Positions 1 to 7,332 of a stretch of 64,000 nt of DNA are shown here, piece by piece. The position numbers were made by a program, and so were the translations under genes. A model generated the notes under the pieces. It had not been told where the DNA came from and did not search any database. It saw nothing but the letters and a program-made list of their open reading frames with translations. Each line of letters begins with the position of its first letter. Within the stretch, counting starts at the first letter, position 1. Source of the stretch: Citrifermentans bemidjiense Bem (GTDB lineage: Bacteria > Desulfobacterota > Desulfuromonadia > Geobacterales > Geobacteraceae); NCBI RefSeq assembly GCF_000020725.1, contig NC_011146.1:2417501-2481500 (forward strand), written 5' to 3'.

Positions 1-364
1 TGGCCCCCAAGTGCAGCCATACCGCGGCCGCTCCCGGTCCGCCGTTGAAGACGAAGATTAACGGCCGATTGGCATCGCGTTTTTCTGCGTTGTAGGAGAC
101 GTAGAAGATCTGCGCTTCGGTCTCTCCGGCATCGTTTAACAGGGGGAACTCTCCGGCGGTGGCAAGGTATCTGATCTCCTTGCCGGCAATGCGCGTGCTG
201 TGGGCGGTTGTGACCGTCCGCCCAGGCGTTGCCGACCCTGGTAAGGATTCCGACTTGGCGGCGCCTTCCGCCGTTTTCGAGGCAGCCGTTTCGGCGCAAA
301 GCGTTGTTGCCGGTAGCAGGGTTCCCATCGATAAAGCGAGGAGCATCAGTAAAGGTTTGATCAA
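1..364 (-). CDS. Serine carboxypeptidase-like (peptidase S10) protein, N-terminal part, runs off the window
   Basis: The reverse strand reads from a TTG at 364 preceded by a GGGAGGGA ribosome site, then continues open to base 1, so the C-terminal part is missing. The first ~22 residues form a Sec signal peptide ending near an A-E-T, followed by a low-complexity Ala/Ser/Gly stretch. Near residues 103-121 it has PLIFVFNGGPGAAAVWLHLG, which matches the oxyanion-hole NGGPG segment of S10 carboxypeptidases and of their large bacterial homologues. The catalytic Ser/Asp/His lie beyond the window. An ATG at 346 is an alternative start, but it is too far from the ribosome site. Export to the periplasm is inferred from the signal peptide. 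Confidence 0.75.
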   Translation of the reverse strand, partial: MIKPLLMLLALSMGTLLPATTLCAETAASKTAEGAAKSESLPGSATPGRTVTTAHSTRIAGKEIRYLATAGEFPLLNDAGETEAQIFYVSYNAEKRDANRPLIFVFNGGPGAAAVWLHLGA

Positions 365-490
365 GGTATCCCTCCCAACCGCAGCGGGCCCGAAACGAGA
401 GTCCGCTGCCATCGCATCGACATTATTACAGCTTTTCGCTCCCATGAATCTATCACAGTAAACCTTCTAACGAAAGCGCGGCATAGGGTA

Positions 491-531
491 GAAAAAGAAG
501 CACCTTGCCCCGCTGCAGGCGGCAAGGTGCT
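491..531 (-). terminator. Rho-independent terminator after the DUF3443 gene
   Basis: On the minus strand an 11-bp perfect stem (AGCACCTTGCC paired with GGCAAGGTGCT) is followed by TTCTTTTTC. It lies 27 bases past the stop codon of the DUF3443 gene and separates it from the S10 peptidase gene. Confidence 0.8.
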
Positions 532-557
532 GTTGGGACGATGGTGGGAGGGTTCGG

Positions 558-2030
558 TCAGTAGGCGACGTAGGGACCGTTGCCGAGGGTGGAGCTCTTT
601 TGCTCAAGGCCGAAATAAACACTTCGTCCCAGGAAGAAGGGGAGGCCCCAGTCGAACCCGAAGGTCGAGGGACCGCCGACGTCGTTGAAGACGTTGTTAG
701 GGGAATTGGCCAGGGTGACGAAATTGGAGATGTTGAACCCTACAGTGTTGGTGGGGGTCCCCCCGATGCCGACGTTGGTGGCGAACAGAGCGCGCGTGGC
801 GGGCGGGCAGAACCAGTCGGAGTTCGGGGAGGCGCAGACAGGCAGCACAGAGGGGTCTGCGTTCGGGAAGAACAAACCGTTCGAGCCGGTGTCGAAGAAA
901 CTGATCGTGTTGACGCCGTTGAATATGGTCCTGATGTCGCCGAATTGGTCCGTCGGGAAGGCGATGGGCGAGGCCGGCGTGTTGTTGGTGCGCGTGCCGA
1001 TGCCGAAGATCACCGAGCCGCTGACCGACGGCGCACCCACCCCTACCGGGACTGCCGGCAGCTGCACTATCAGCCCGTTATTGTCCACCGGCAGGCGGGC
1101 CACCGGGTTTTGCACCTGGTCTGCCAGGGGAACCGTGGTTCCGACACAGCTGGTGCCGGTGCAGCGGTAATAAACCCCGTTGTTCGCGGTCACGACGCAC
1201 CCCGGGCCGCAGTCCTCCGTTAGAACGCCGACGCCGAGGATGCCCGAAAATCCAGAGGAGACCGGCGTGGGATCGGCGTTGGCGCAGGGGAGGGGAAGGG
1301 AGCCGAAACTTGAATCGATGACTTGAATGGGGATCTGCACCGCGGGTTCATTGCCGAGTTTCACCGCAGCCGTCATGATCGGTCCCCACAAGGAGCTTCC
1401 GTCGGCAAACTCGACGCAACCGGTGAGGGAGCCGCTGCCGCTTGCCACTGGAGTAAGCGAAAGGTTGCTGATTGCCTGCCGGAATACCCGCAGCCCGTAG
1501 CTCCCGGTATCGAGCAGGACGTCGTTGACCGTCTGGCAGGCGGAGAGGTCGGGATTGCACACGGTCACGCTCACGCACGGCTTATTCAGGTAGCTCCCGG
1601 CAGAGCAGAGTCCGCCGTTCACCGATACCGCCATCACGTTCGCCGGGACCCCAGCCGGCGAGGCGGTTACCGTCGTGGAGCCGGTAAGGCCGCCGAAAGA
1701 CGCGTTAATCAACGAGCTCCCCGCGGCGACGGCGGTCACGGTCCCCTTCGCCCCGGTGGCGTCGCTTACGGTGGCGACGGCGGGGGCCGTGGAGGTCCAG
1801 GTGGCGAGAGCTGTCACGTCCTTGGTGCTCCCGTTGGAAAAGGTTGCCGTCGCGGCGAACTGCGTCGACGCGCCGATGTCTTGCGAGGAGTTGGCCGGCG
1901 TGACGGTTAGGGAGCTCAGAGTCGGAGCCGGAGCGGGGTTGTTGCCCCCTCCGCCTCCCCCGCCGCAGCCGGGCATGATGATGAACGACAGCAGGAAGGT
2001 CCAGATCGCCAGTAGGTTAACGGATCTCAT
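558..2030 (-). CDS. DUF3443-family lipoprotein with bacterial Ig-like domain
   Basis: This 490-residue protein starts with a lipoprotein signal (lipobox at about residues 19-22, M-P-G-C) followed by a run of glycines. Residues ~37-125 look like a BIG2-type Ig-like fold (LSSLTVTPAN, then TVTAVAAGSS). The rest resembles DUF3443: an aspartyl-protease-like D-T-G in VLLDTGSYGLRVF and a second D-T-G in FFDTGSNGLFFP, plus many cysteines. Two DTG motifs in one chain suggest a pepsin-like fold, but protease activity is not shown for the family as far as I know. The start ATG at 2030 has an AAGGAG site and overlaps the end of the DUF2844 gene by 14 bases, so the two are probably translationally coupled. 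A surface or periplasmic location is expected. Confidence 0.8.
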   Translation of the reverse strand: MRSVNLLAIWTFLLSFIIMPGCGGGGGGGNNPAPAPTLSSLTVTPANSSQDIGASTQFAATATFSNGSTKDVTALATWTSTAPAVATVSDATGAKGTVTAVAAGSSLINASFGGLTGSTTVTASPAGVPANVMAVSVNGGLCSAGSYLNKPCVSVTVCNPDLSACQTVNDVLLDTGSYGLRVFRQAISNLSLTPVASGSGSLTGCVEFADGSSLWGPIMTAAVKLGNEPAVQIPIQVIDSSFGSLPLPCANADPTPVSSGFSGILGVGVLTEDCGPGCVVTANNGVYYRCTGTSCVGTTVPLADQVQNPVARLPVDNNGLIVQLPAVPVGVGAPSVSGSVIFGIGTRTNNTPASPIAFPTDQFGDIRTIFNGVNTISFFDTGSNGLFFPNADPSVLPVCASPNSDWFCPPATRALFATNVGIGGTPTNTVGFNISNFVTLANSPNNVFNDVGGPSTFGFDWGLPFFLGRSVYFGLEQKSSTLGNGPYVAY

Positions 2031-2481
2031 TGAGGTTCACTCCTTGAGGGACCAGTCCAGGCAGGTAGGCCCTCCCCTGTAGGTTTCGCATATGACCCCA
2101 TGTCTCGACCACGACCCGGTTCGACTTCACCTGGGTCTGCCTGTGTCCGCGCTTGCGTTGCTGCTTGGATAGGGCCGTACGGTACTCCTGGTCGTAGGAG
2201 CCGAGCAGTTGAGTGAGATCCGGATGGACCAGCCCGTTCCAGGCAACGGCGAAGACGATGCCCGATGGCGTCTGGTACTCACGGACGGCTGTCGTTTCCG
2301 AGGTCATCTCCTGCATTGCGTATTTTGTGCGATGGATTGTGCTGCGGGTGACCGTGGATAAGGCTTTGCTGTCTTTCGCGATGGAATCGCCCCTCTCTCC
2401 GAGCGTTGCCTGCGCCTGTGGGGCTACCCAAAGCAACGCCAGAGCCATGCAAAAAGGTGTGATGCCGCGTCTAACTTCCAT
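2017..2481 (-). CDS. DUF2844-family exported protein
   Basis: This 154-residue protein has an N-terminal signal peptide (hydrophobic ALALLWVAPQAQA, cleavage near A-Q-A). The body matches the DUF2844 pattern: A-T-L-G-E directly after cleavage, then a TPSGIVFAVAW segment and GSYDQEY. The start at 2481 follows a GGGGGCGG purine run; a longer frame beginning at 2544 would put a non-signal extension in front of the signal peptide and is rejected. DUF2844 and DUF3443 genes are commonly neighbours, and here they overlap by 14 bases. They probably act together in the envelope. The biochemical role is unknown. Confidence 0.75.
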   Translation of the reverse strand: MEVRRGITPFCMALALLWVAPQAQATLGERGDSIAKDSKALSTVTRSTIHRTKYAMQEMTSETTAVREYQTPSGIVFAVAWNGLVHPDLTQLLGSYDQEYRTALSKQQRKRGHRQTQVKSNRVVVETWGHMRNLQGRAYLPGLVPQGVNLNEIR

Positions 2482-2610
2482 GTCCGCCCCCGAATCCTGA
2501 GTGAAATTTGGCTCCCACAAAAAAAAACTTTTCCATTGTATCACGCAAGATTAATTTTCCTTTACGTTGTTGTTTATTTTTCGCTCGGGAAGGGCGCGGT
2601 CGGGGGGGAG

Positions 2611-2641
2611 GGGGACTGGCTCCGCAAGGTGCCTGTCCCCC
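2611..2641. repeat. Dispersed hairpin repeat, copy 1 (intergenic)
   Basis: The arms GGGGACTGGC and GCCTGTCCCC flank a TCC-GCAA-GGT centre. The result is a nearly continuous hairpin with T/T mismatches and a GCAA tetraloop. Five more copies occur in this window: 9917, 21185, 21497, 21821 and 22160. The rest of the gap 2482-2797 is GC-rich low-complexity sequence on one side and AT-rich sequence near 2520-2580, which probably holds the DUF2844 promoter. No gene is supported there. Confidence 0.85.
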
Positions 2642-2797
2642 CTTCTTTCTTGGATCTGCGTTTCTCACTCCCCCTCCGGGGGCGGGAACTCGATGAGATA
2701 AGCTCTGCCTCTGTGTAAATCGGGGGGCGCAGGGCAGAGGGCCAGAGGAGCGGCAGGAAATGGGGGAAACAGCTGCGGAATGAAGGCGAAAAAACAA

Positions 2798-2834
2798 GGG
2801 GAGAAACAAGAACAGGGGCCGTAAGGCCCCTGTT
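2798..2834 (-). terminator. Rho-independent terminator after the Skp-like gene
   Basis: On the minus strand a 10-bp perfect stem, AACAGGGGCC with GGCCCCTGTT and a 4-base loop (2811-2834), is followed by a T-rich tract (CTTGTTTC). It lies 27 bases beyond the stop codon of the Skp-like gene. Confidence 0.75.
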
Positions 2835-2860
2835 CGCGTAAAGCATGCTGTGGTGAGATA

Positions 2861-3535
2861 TTACTTCGCCGGTTTCTTGTCCATGTACTGGATGATCTCG
2901 GCCGTCAGGTCCTTGGGTTTCAGCTCTTCCGCCAGGTAGAGCACCGCCTTTTCTTCAACCACAATGGCGAAACCGTTGGCCTTGCCGTAAGCGGTCGCGG
3001 CTTCTTTAATCTGCGCATAGACCTGGCTGGTCAGTTTTTCCTGCATTTCCGCCATTTCCGACTCGCTCGCGCGCACCATCTTCTGGAAGTCCTCGACCTT
3101 TTTCTGGAATTCCGTCCCCTTGGTCTGGCGCTCTTTCGGGGTCATGGTGGGAAGCTTCGACTCTATTGCGGCCTTTTGCTTCTCAAGCTGCTTCTGCTTT
3201 GCGTCGATTTTTTCGCGCAGCTTGGCAGACCGTACGCTCAGCTTGCCAGTGGCGGCCTTCCCCTCTGCGGTTTCGGAGGCAACTTTGTTCAGGGTTATGA
3301 AGCCGACCTTCACCTCTTTTCCAGCAGTGGGAGCCTGGGCTATTTTCTCGTCTTTAGCCGCAGGGGGTTGCGCTGCGGGCGCCGCCGGAGTTGCGGGAGC
3401 TGTAGTCGCCGCTGTTTCTGCTGGCGCCTGTTTCGCTGGTGCTGCGGCTGACGGTTGAGCATCCGCGGCAAAACCGTGACTGGCGATGAGGGAGGTGAGG
3501 GCGGAACCGATTAGCAATGCGGCGAACCTGTTCAT
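2861..3535 (-). CDS. Skp/OmpH-family periplasmic chaperone-like protein
   Basis: The 224 residues comprise a signal peptide (cleavage near G-F-A-A-D, residue ~23), an Ala/Pro-rich spacer to about residue 65, and an OmpH/Skp domain. That domain begins VGFITLNKVASET, runs through a long charged coiled coil (~95-175, rich in K, E and Q), and ends in the typical AIVVEEKAVLYL strand. Skp proteins are trimeric, tentacled holdases for unfolded outer-membrane proteins. The Ala/Pro spacer of about 40 residues is longer than in classical Skp and could tether or extend the chaperone from the membrane. The gene is monocistronic, with its own promoter and terminator. The start has an AAGAGGACC ribosome site. 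Confidence 0.8.
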   Translation of the reverse strand: MNRFAALLIGSALTSLIASHGFAADAQPSAAAPAKQAPAETAATTAPATPAAPAAQPPAAKDEKIAQAPTAGKEVKVGFITLNKVASETAEGKAATGKLSVRSAKLREKIDAKQKQLEKQKAAIESKLPTMTPKERQTKGTEFQKKVEDFQKMVRASESEMAEMQEKLTSQVYAQIKEAATAYGKANGFAIVVEEKAVLYLAEELKPKDLTAEIIQYMDKKPAK

Positions 3536-3578
3536 GTATGGGTCCTCTTAGCTTTTTAGTGATGACTGCAGGGGAGAG

Positions 3579-3607
3579 AGCATAGTGCCTTTGCTTCTAT
3601 TTGGCAA
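3579..3607 (-). promoter_or_regulatory. Probable sigma-70 promoter for the Skp-like gene
   Basis: On the minus strand, TTGCCA and TATGCT are separated by 17 bases. This would give a leader of about 35-40 bases before the ATG at 3535. Confidence 0.45.
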
Positions 3608-3655
3608 ACAAGAAGTGAGGTCAATTCAATTATCCATGTCACAGGACAATGGATA

Positions 3656-3684
3656 TTGACTCAAATACTTGCCGCTGTTACCAT
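3656..3684 (+). promoter_or_regulatory. Probable sigma-70 promoter for the gene at 3709
   Basis: TTGACT and TACCAT are separated by 17 bases, with the -10 box ending 24 bases before the ATG at 3709. Because transcription would begin near 3691, the more upstream in-frame ATG at 3649 cannot be the start. Confidence 0.5.
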
Positions 3685-3708
3685 TCCCCCCTCAAGGAGG
3701 AGCGTGGT

Positions 3709-3999
3709 ATGCCCGATATAACACAGAGACTGAAGTCATCGATAGAAGCAGGTGCCGCCGACCGTGATCTACTGGCAGAAGCGCTGAGAGAAATTACGGA
3801 GCTGAGAAAGAAAAGCGACGCACTGGAAGAAATCCTGATTGTGCTGGTGCGCACCCAATTGCCGTTCGATGCCGAGGAAAACAGGGAAGAAGCTATCGCA
3901 CATTTCAGTGAGCGTTACCGCAACGCCACGCGCGAGGCGTCCGACCTACTCGGGCTGAACCTGCGCAGCACTATAACCAGGACAGAGCCGAGGACGTAG
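3709..3999 (+). CDS. Small charged hypothetical protein
   Basis: This is a 96-residue soluble protein with no family I recognise. The start at 3709 follows an excellent AAGGAGGAG ribosome site and fits the promoter just upstream. Residues ~15-50 (DRDLLAEALREITELRKKSDALEEIL) are strongly helical and heptad-like, so a coiled-coil or helical hairpin is likely. No cysteines, signal peptide or membrane segment are present. It is followed 19 bases later by a small membrane protein gene and probably shares its transcript. Confidence 0.65.
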   Translation: MPDITQRLKSSIEAGAADRDLLAEALREITELRKKSDALEEILIVLVRTQLPFDAEENREEAIAHFSERYRNATREASDLLGLNLRSTITRTEPRT

Positions 4000-4018
4000 C
4001 GGCACTAAGGGAGGATGC

Positions 4019-4285
4019 ATGACGGACGACATTCGCGGGTGGATTTTTATAGCTGTCTTCTTCCTGCTCCCGGGGCTGATCGGCGCCTGGACCGCCTGGT
4101 CCAAGGGGCGCAACCCTTTCACCTGGTTCCTGCTTAACTTCGTGTTTCCCCCCACCTTGATGGTGACCCTGTTCCAGAAGCCCTTGCGCCCTGTCTCCGG
4201 CCATTACCGGCAGTGCCCGAAATGCAAGGAGTTCATCAAGTGGCGTGAAACTGTGTGCAAGTACTGCCAGACCGAGCTCGTTTGA
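4019..4285 (+). CDS. Small membrane protein with a C-terminal zinc ribbon
   Basis: This 88-residue protein has two hydrophobic helices (about 8-26, GWIFIAVFFLLPGLIGAW, and 32-51) followed by a zinc-ribbon-like tail with C-P-K-C and C-K-Y-C pairs. The start has an AAGGGAGGATGC ribosome site. Membrane proteins of this kind are widespread and mostly uncharacterised; the tail could bind zinc or a partner. It sits between a helical protein and a TPR-like protein in the same direction, so an operon 3709-5552 is likely. Confidence 0.7.
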   Translation: MTDDIRGWIFIAVFFLLPGLIGAWTAWSKGRNPFTWFLLNFVFPPTLMVTLFQKPLRPVSGHYRQCPKCKEFIKWRETVCKYCQTELV

Positions 4286-4292
4286 GTTGGCC

Positions 4293-5162
4293 ATGTTCTG
4301 GAAGAAGCAAACAGATTTCACGCAACTTTGGAGCGAACTCTCCCTTTTCACCCGCAGGGATGTGACCCAGGGAATCAAGCTTGCCAAGTACAAGAAGGCG
4401 GCCGGTTCCCTGCTGAAAAGCGACCCCGTCTCCGGGCACGCGCTTATGGGGCTGGTCGCCTGTCTGGAGCACGACCTCTCCTCCATGCACGCCCAGCACC
4501 TGAAGGCGATCGAACTCTCCCAATCCTGCCTGCCGTTGATGTACTACGCCCTCTCCCTCGAAAAAAGCTGCCTCTGGAACGAGTGCGCGAAGTACACGCT
4601 GCTCGCCCTCGACCTCGCCCCCCAGGATCCGAAGCTCCTGAACGCCGCCCTGCGCATCGCCCCCCTGACGGGGAGGTTTTCGCTTCAAAAAAGGCTGCTG
4701 CAGCAGTGGCAGGAAAGCCACGAAGGGGTGCGGCACCCGGACCAGGGGCATTTCGACGCGCTCAACGGCAGCCTCGCCAAGCACGGGCTCCTGGAAAAGG
4801 ACCTGAAGCAGGTGATAACCGCCGTGGGGGACGCTTTCTGCGAGAGCGACGCCATTCTCCTCAAGCACCGCTACGAGCTGGTGCCCCTGAAAGACGGCAC
4901 CTTTTTCATCCACTACCGTTTCCTGCTCCCGGACAACCTGGTCGCCTCCTATTACGAGGATCTGATAGCGGCGAAACTCGACGCTGCCGCCTGCCACCCG
5001 CGCATCTTCGACGTTTTCTCCTTCTCAGTCGAAAACGAAACGATGTACGAGCTGTACGACTACATGGATCGGGAGTTGGGGGAAAGCGCCGACACCATCA
5101 AGGTCCCGGACCCGGAGCAGATAAAGCTGATCGAGGAGCTGGTGGCAGGCGTGGAGGTCTGA
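4293..5162 (+). CDS. TPR-like hypothetical protein
   Basis: The 289-residue protein is soluble and contains alternating helical segments with small/aromatic spacing over residues ~15-160 (e.g. ALMGLVACLEHDLSSMHAQH, then LALDLAPQDPKLLNAALRIA). This suggests degenerate tetratricopeptide repeats. The second half (~190-289) has no repeats and is rich in acidic and aromatic residues. No catalytic motif is visible. The start at 4293 is preferred because an upstream in-frame ATG at 4245 lies inside the preceding gene; the ribosome site (GAGTTGG) is weak and may rely on coupling. The gene ends 3 bases before the YhaV-like gene, where an antitoxin would be expected, yet it does not resemble PrlF/AbrB. 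Confidence 0.65.
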   Translation: MFWKKQTDFTQLWSELSLFTRRDVTQGIKLAKYKKAAGSLLKSDPVSGHALMGLVACLEHDLSSMHAQHLKAIELSQSCLPLMYYALSLEKSCLWNECAKYTLLALDLAPQDPKLLNAALRIAPLTGRFSLQKRLLQQWQESHEGVRHPDQGHFDALNGSLAKHGLLEKDLKQVITAVGDAFCESDAILLKHRYELVPLKDGTFFIHYRFLLPDNLVASYYEDLIAAKLDAAACHPRIFDVFSFSVENETMYELYDYMDRELGESADTIKVPDPEQIKLIEELVAGVEV

Positions 5163-5165
5163 TCG

Positions 5166-5552
5166 ATGGTGAGCAACGAATCGCGCATCCGCTTTCACGC
5201 GGCGTTCCAGCAGGTTCTGGACGAACTGGTAACCGCCGTGGCGAAGGAGAGGGAAAGGGATCCCCAGAACTACAAGAAATCGCCCCAGGCGAAGCTGTTG
5301 GCGCGTGTCTACAAGACCATCAAGGACGAGGTCCCTGCGGACCCGCAGCACCCGAGCTTTTATCAGGGGGAGACGCCGGGGCACGTCTACCGGCAGTGGA
5401 GGCGGGCTAAGCCGGACGAGCAACATCGCCTTTTCTTCAAATGGGATCGGGAGAGCAACGCGATCATCTATGCCTGGATGAACAGCGAGGTCAGCCTCAC
5501 CAAGTACCGCAGCCACATGGACGCCTACCGGGCCTTTCGGGTTAAGAAGTGA
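5166..5552 (+). CDS. YhaV-family toxin-like protein (putative mRNA interferase)
   Basis: The 128 residues match the YhaV toxin pattern from end to end: a helical N-terminus (AFQQVLDELVTAVAKE), K-L-L-A-R-V-Y with an I-x-x-E-V-P-x-D-P loop, YQGETPGHVYRQWRRAK, then LFFKWD and the IIYAWMNSE strand, closing with D-A-Y-R-A-F. YhaV proteins are RelE-like ribosome-dependent RNases that normally pair with the AbrB-type antitoxin PrlF. No AbrB-like gene lies next to it: the upstream partner (3-base gap) is a 289-residue TPR-like protein. It may be a solitary or domesticated toxin, or the upstream gene may be an unconventional antitoxin. The assignment rests on motif resemblance; activity is inference. 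Confidence 0.65.
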   Translation: MVSNESRIRFHAAFQQVLDELVTAVAKERERDPQNYKKSPQAKLLARVYKTIKDEVPADPQHPSFYQGETPGHVYRQWRRAKPDEQHRLFFKWDRESNAIIYAWMNSEVSLTKYRSHMDAYRAFRVKK

Positions 5553-5576
5553 AGGGGCACGGGTCCGCTTCGACCT

Positions 5577-5604
5577 CTCCCCCTCCCTAGACGGGAGGGG
5601 GGAG
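5577..5604. repeat. GC-rich imperfect hairpin between convergent genes
   Basis: A CTCCCCCTCCC arm and a GGGAGGGGGGAG arm surround a short TAGAC loop, with one bulge. It lies between the ends of two convergent genes and could help terminate both. No T-tract is present, and similar hairpins at 11346 and 11429 suggest a repeat family rather than a dedicated terminator. Confidence 0.5.
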
Positions 5605-5662
5605 TCATAACGATGGACCGAGCGAGGGTAACGGCGAAAGTGGGGGCGGGTGCTGTTCGTGA

Positions 5663-6343
5663 TCAGTGGTTCAGAACGGCGATAGCGGCGCAGTAGCCGG
5701 TTTGGACGGGTAGATCGTGCAGGCGCCACCTGCCGACGTCCTCCGGCGTGATCCGGTGCGCCAGGAGCGCCGGCTTTTCTCCGGGCAAGAGCGACATGTC
5801 GAAGCAGGTGGAAGGTTGCGAAAAGCCGGTGCCGATTCCCTTCAGGTAGGCTTCCTTGCGGGTCCAGCAGCGGTAGAAAGCGGTCAGTTGCTCTTTCCAG
5901 GGCAGGCTGAACAGCTCTTGCTGCTCGCGGGGAGAGAAGTAGCGCCGGGCTATGGGCGCGAAGTCGAGATCCGGCCGCAGCTCTTCCAGGTCCACCCCCA
6001 CCTCGCCGCTGAAGACGACGCCGACCAGAAGGCATGAACCGGAATGTGACGCGTTGAAACCTATGGGACCGTTTGCGGCATCACGCTGCAGCGACGGTTT
6101 GCCGTGTTCCCCAGAAGCAAATCCGATTTCCCGCGCTTCTTCCCCGGTCACCCCCCCCAGCAGTTCGCGCAGTATCCCTCGCCCCACTAGGAATCGCTCT
6201 CTTTTTACCGGGTCCAAAAGACGATCACCCCGCAGCAGTTCATCCGGCGAGAGGTGGGCGAACAGACGCTTTCTTTCCGCTTCGGAGCGGTCCAGGGAAG
6301 CCAGCTCGAAGAAGACTCCTTCCTCGCCCGGAACCGGTATCAA
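5663..6343 (-). CDS. 4'-phosphopantetheinyl transferase, Sfp type (PfaE-like)
   Basis: The 226-residue protein carries the signature motifs of Sfp-type transferases: F-N-A-S-H-S-G (~96-102), G-V-D-L-E (D118, E120, magnesium ligands) and W-T-R-K-E-A-Y-L-K-G (~159-168). These enzymes move phosphopantetheine from CoA to the Ser of carrier proteins. The gene starts with a TTG that overlaps the TGA of oleD, so it is the last gene of the ole operon and its translation is probably coupled. Its obvious client is the five-ACP PfaA protein in the same cluster, making it the functional equivalent of PfaE. General carrier-protein activation in the cell is also possible. Confidence 0.9.
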   Translation of the reverse strand: MIPVPGEEGVFFELASLDRSEAERKRLFAHLSPDELLRGDRLLDPVKRERFLVGRGILRELLGGVTGEEAREIGFASGEHGKPSLQRDAANGPIGFNASHSGSCLLVGVVFSGEVGVDLEELRPDLDFAPIARRYFSPREQQELFSLPWKEQLTAFYRCWTRKEAYLKGIGTGFSQPSTCFDMSLLPGEKPALLAHRITPEDVGRWRLHDLPVQTGYCAAIAVLNH

Positions 6344-7332
6344 CGACCTTGCCTCAGGGCGTCTTGCAGCAGCCTAAGCCCTTCGTCGATGGATATGCGG
6401 GGGTGGTAACCGAGATCGGCGCGCGCAGCGGAGAGGTCGAACCAGTGCGCCGTGGCCAGTTCCTTGGCTACGAAGCGGGTCATGGGGGGCTCGCCGGAGA
6501 GGCGCAGCATCTTCCAGAGGGTCTCGCAGACCACGCCGGCGCCGTAGGCAAGGCCCGGGGAGACCTGGCGCGTTATCGGGGGAAGCCCTGCCGCCGCGAG
6601 GATCCGGTTCACCATCTCCCAGAGCGGGATGGGTTCGCCGTTGGAGATGAAATACGCCTTTCCCGCCGGCGCGCTTCCGGCTTTCAGCCGGTCAGCCGCG
6701 TTCAGGTGCGCCTCGGCGGCGTTCTCGACGTACACCGTGTCCACCAGGCAGGGGCGGTTGCCGATCCGCTTCAACGCGCCCGATCGCGCCTTCGCCACGA
6801 TGCGCGGCACCAGGTGGTTGTCGCCGGGGCCCCAGATCAGGTGGGGGCGCAGCGACACGGTCGCCAGCTCAGGTGCATTGGCCGCGAGCACCGCCTGTTC
6901 GGCCAGTGCCTTCGTGTGTGGGTAATGCGCCTCGAAATGCGCAGGGTAGGGGAGCGACTCGTCCCCTCCCTCCACGTCGGATCCGTCGAAGACGACGCTT
7001 GGGGAGCTGGTATAGACGAGCCTTTCGATGCCGAGCCTGCGGCAGGCCTCGATGACGTTTTCGGTGCCGGTGACGTTGGCGCGGTAGTACTCCTCGAACT
7101 CCCCCCAGATCCCCGCCTTCGCGGCGACATGGAAAACGACGTCGCACCCCCGGGCCGCGTCCGCCACCGCTTCCGGATCCGACAGGTCGCCCCGGCGCTG
7201 TTCCACGCCCAGCAGGGCCAGTTCCGGGTACTCGCCGCGCGAGAAGCTGACCGCCTGGTCCCCCCGGGCCAGCAACTGGCGCACAATGGCCGAGCCTAAG
7301 AAGCCCCCGCCGCCGGTCACGAGAGCCTTCAT
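6340..7332 (-). CDS. oleD: OleD: NADPH-dependent 2-alkyl-3-oxoalkanoate reductase
   Basis: This 330-residue short-chain dehydrogenase/epimerase-like protein has a Rossmann G-G-G-G-F-L-G motif (7-13), a catalytic T-S-S-P-S region and Y-P-H-T-K as the YxxxK pair. OleD reduces the beta-keto acid made by OleA to a 2-alkyl-3-hydroxy acid. The assignment is supported by strict gene order: it follows oleC (ATGA overlap, 4 bases) and precedes the phosphopantetheinyl transferase (overlap through a shared TGA). OleB, OleC and OleD are known to assemble into large complexes; here they are three separate chains. Confidence 0.9.
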   Translation of the reverse strand: MKALVTGGGGFLGSAIVRQLLARGDQAVSFSRGEYPELALLGVEQRRGDLSDPEAVADAARGCDVVFHVAAKAGIWGEFEEYYRANVTGTENVIEACRRLGIERLVYTSSPSVVFDGSDVEGGDESLPYPAHFEAHYPHTKALAEQAVLAANAPELATVSLRPHLIWGPGDNHLVPRIVAKARSGALKRIGNRPCLVDTVYVENAAEAHLNAADRLKAGSAPAGKAYFISNGEPIPLWEMVNRILAAAGLPPITRQVSPGLAYGAGVVCETLWKMLRLSGEPPMTRFVAKELATAHWFDLSAARADLGYHPRISIDEGLRLLQDALRQGR

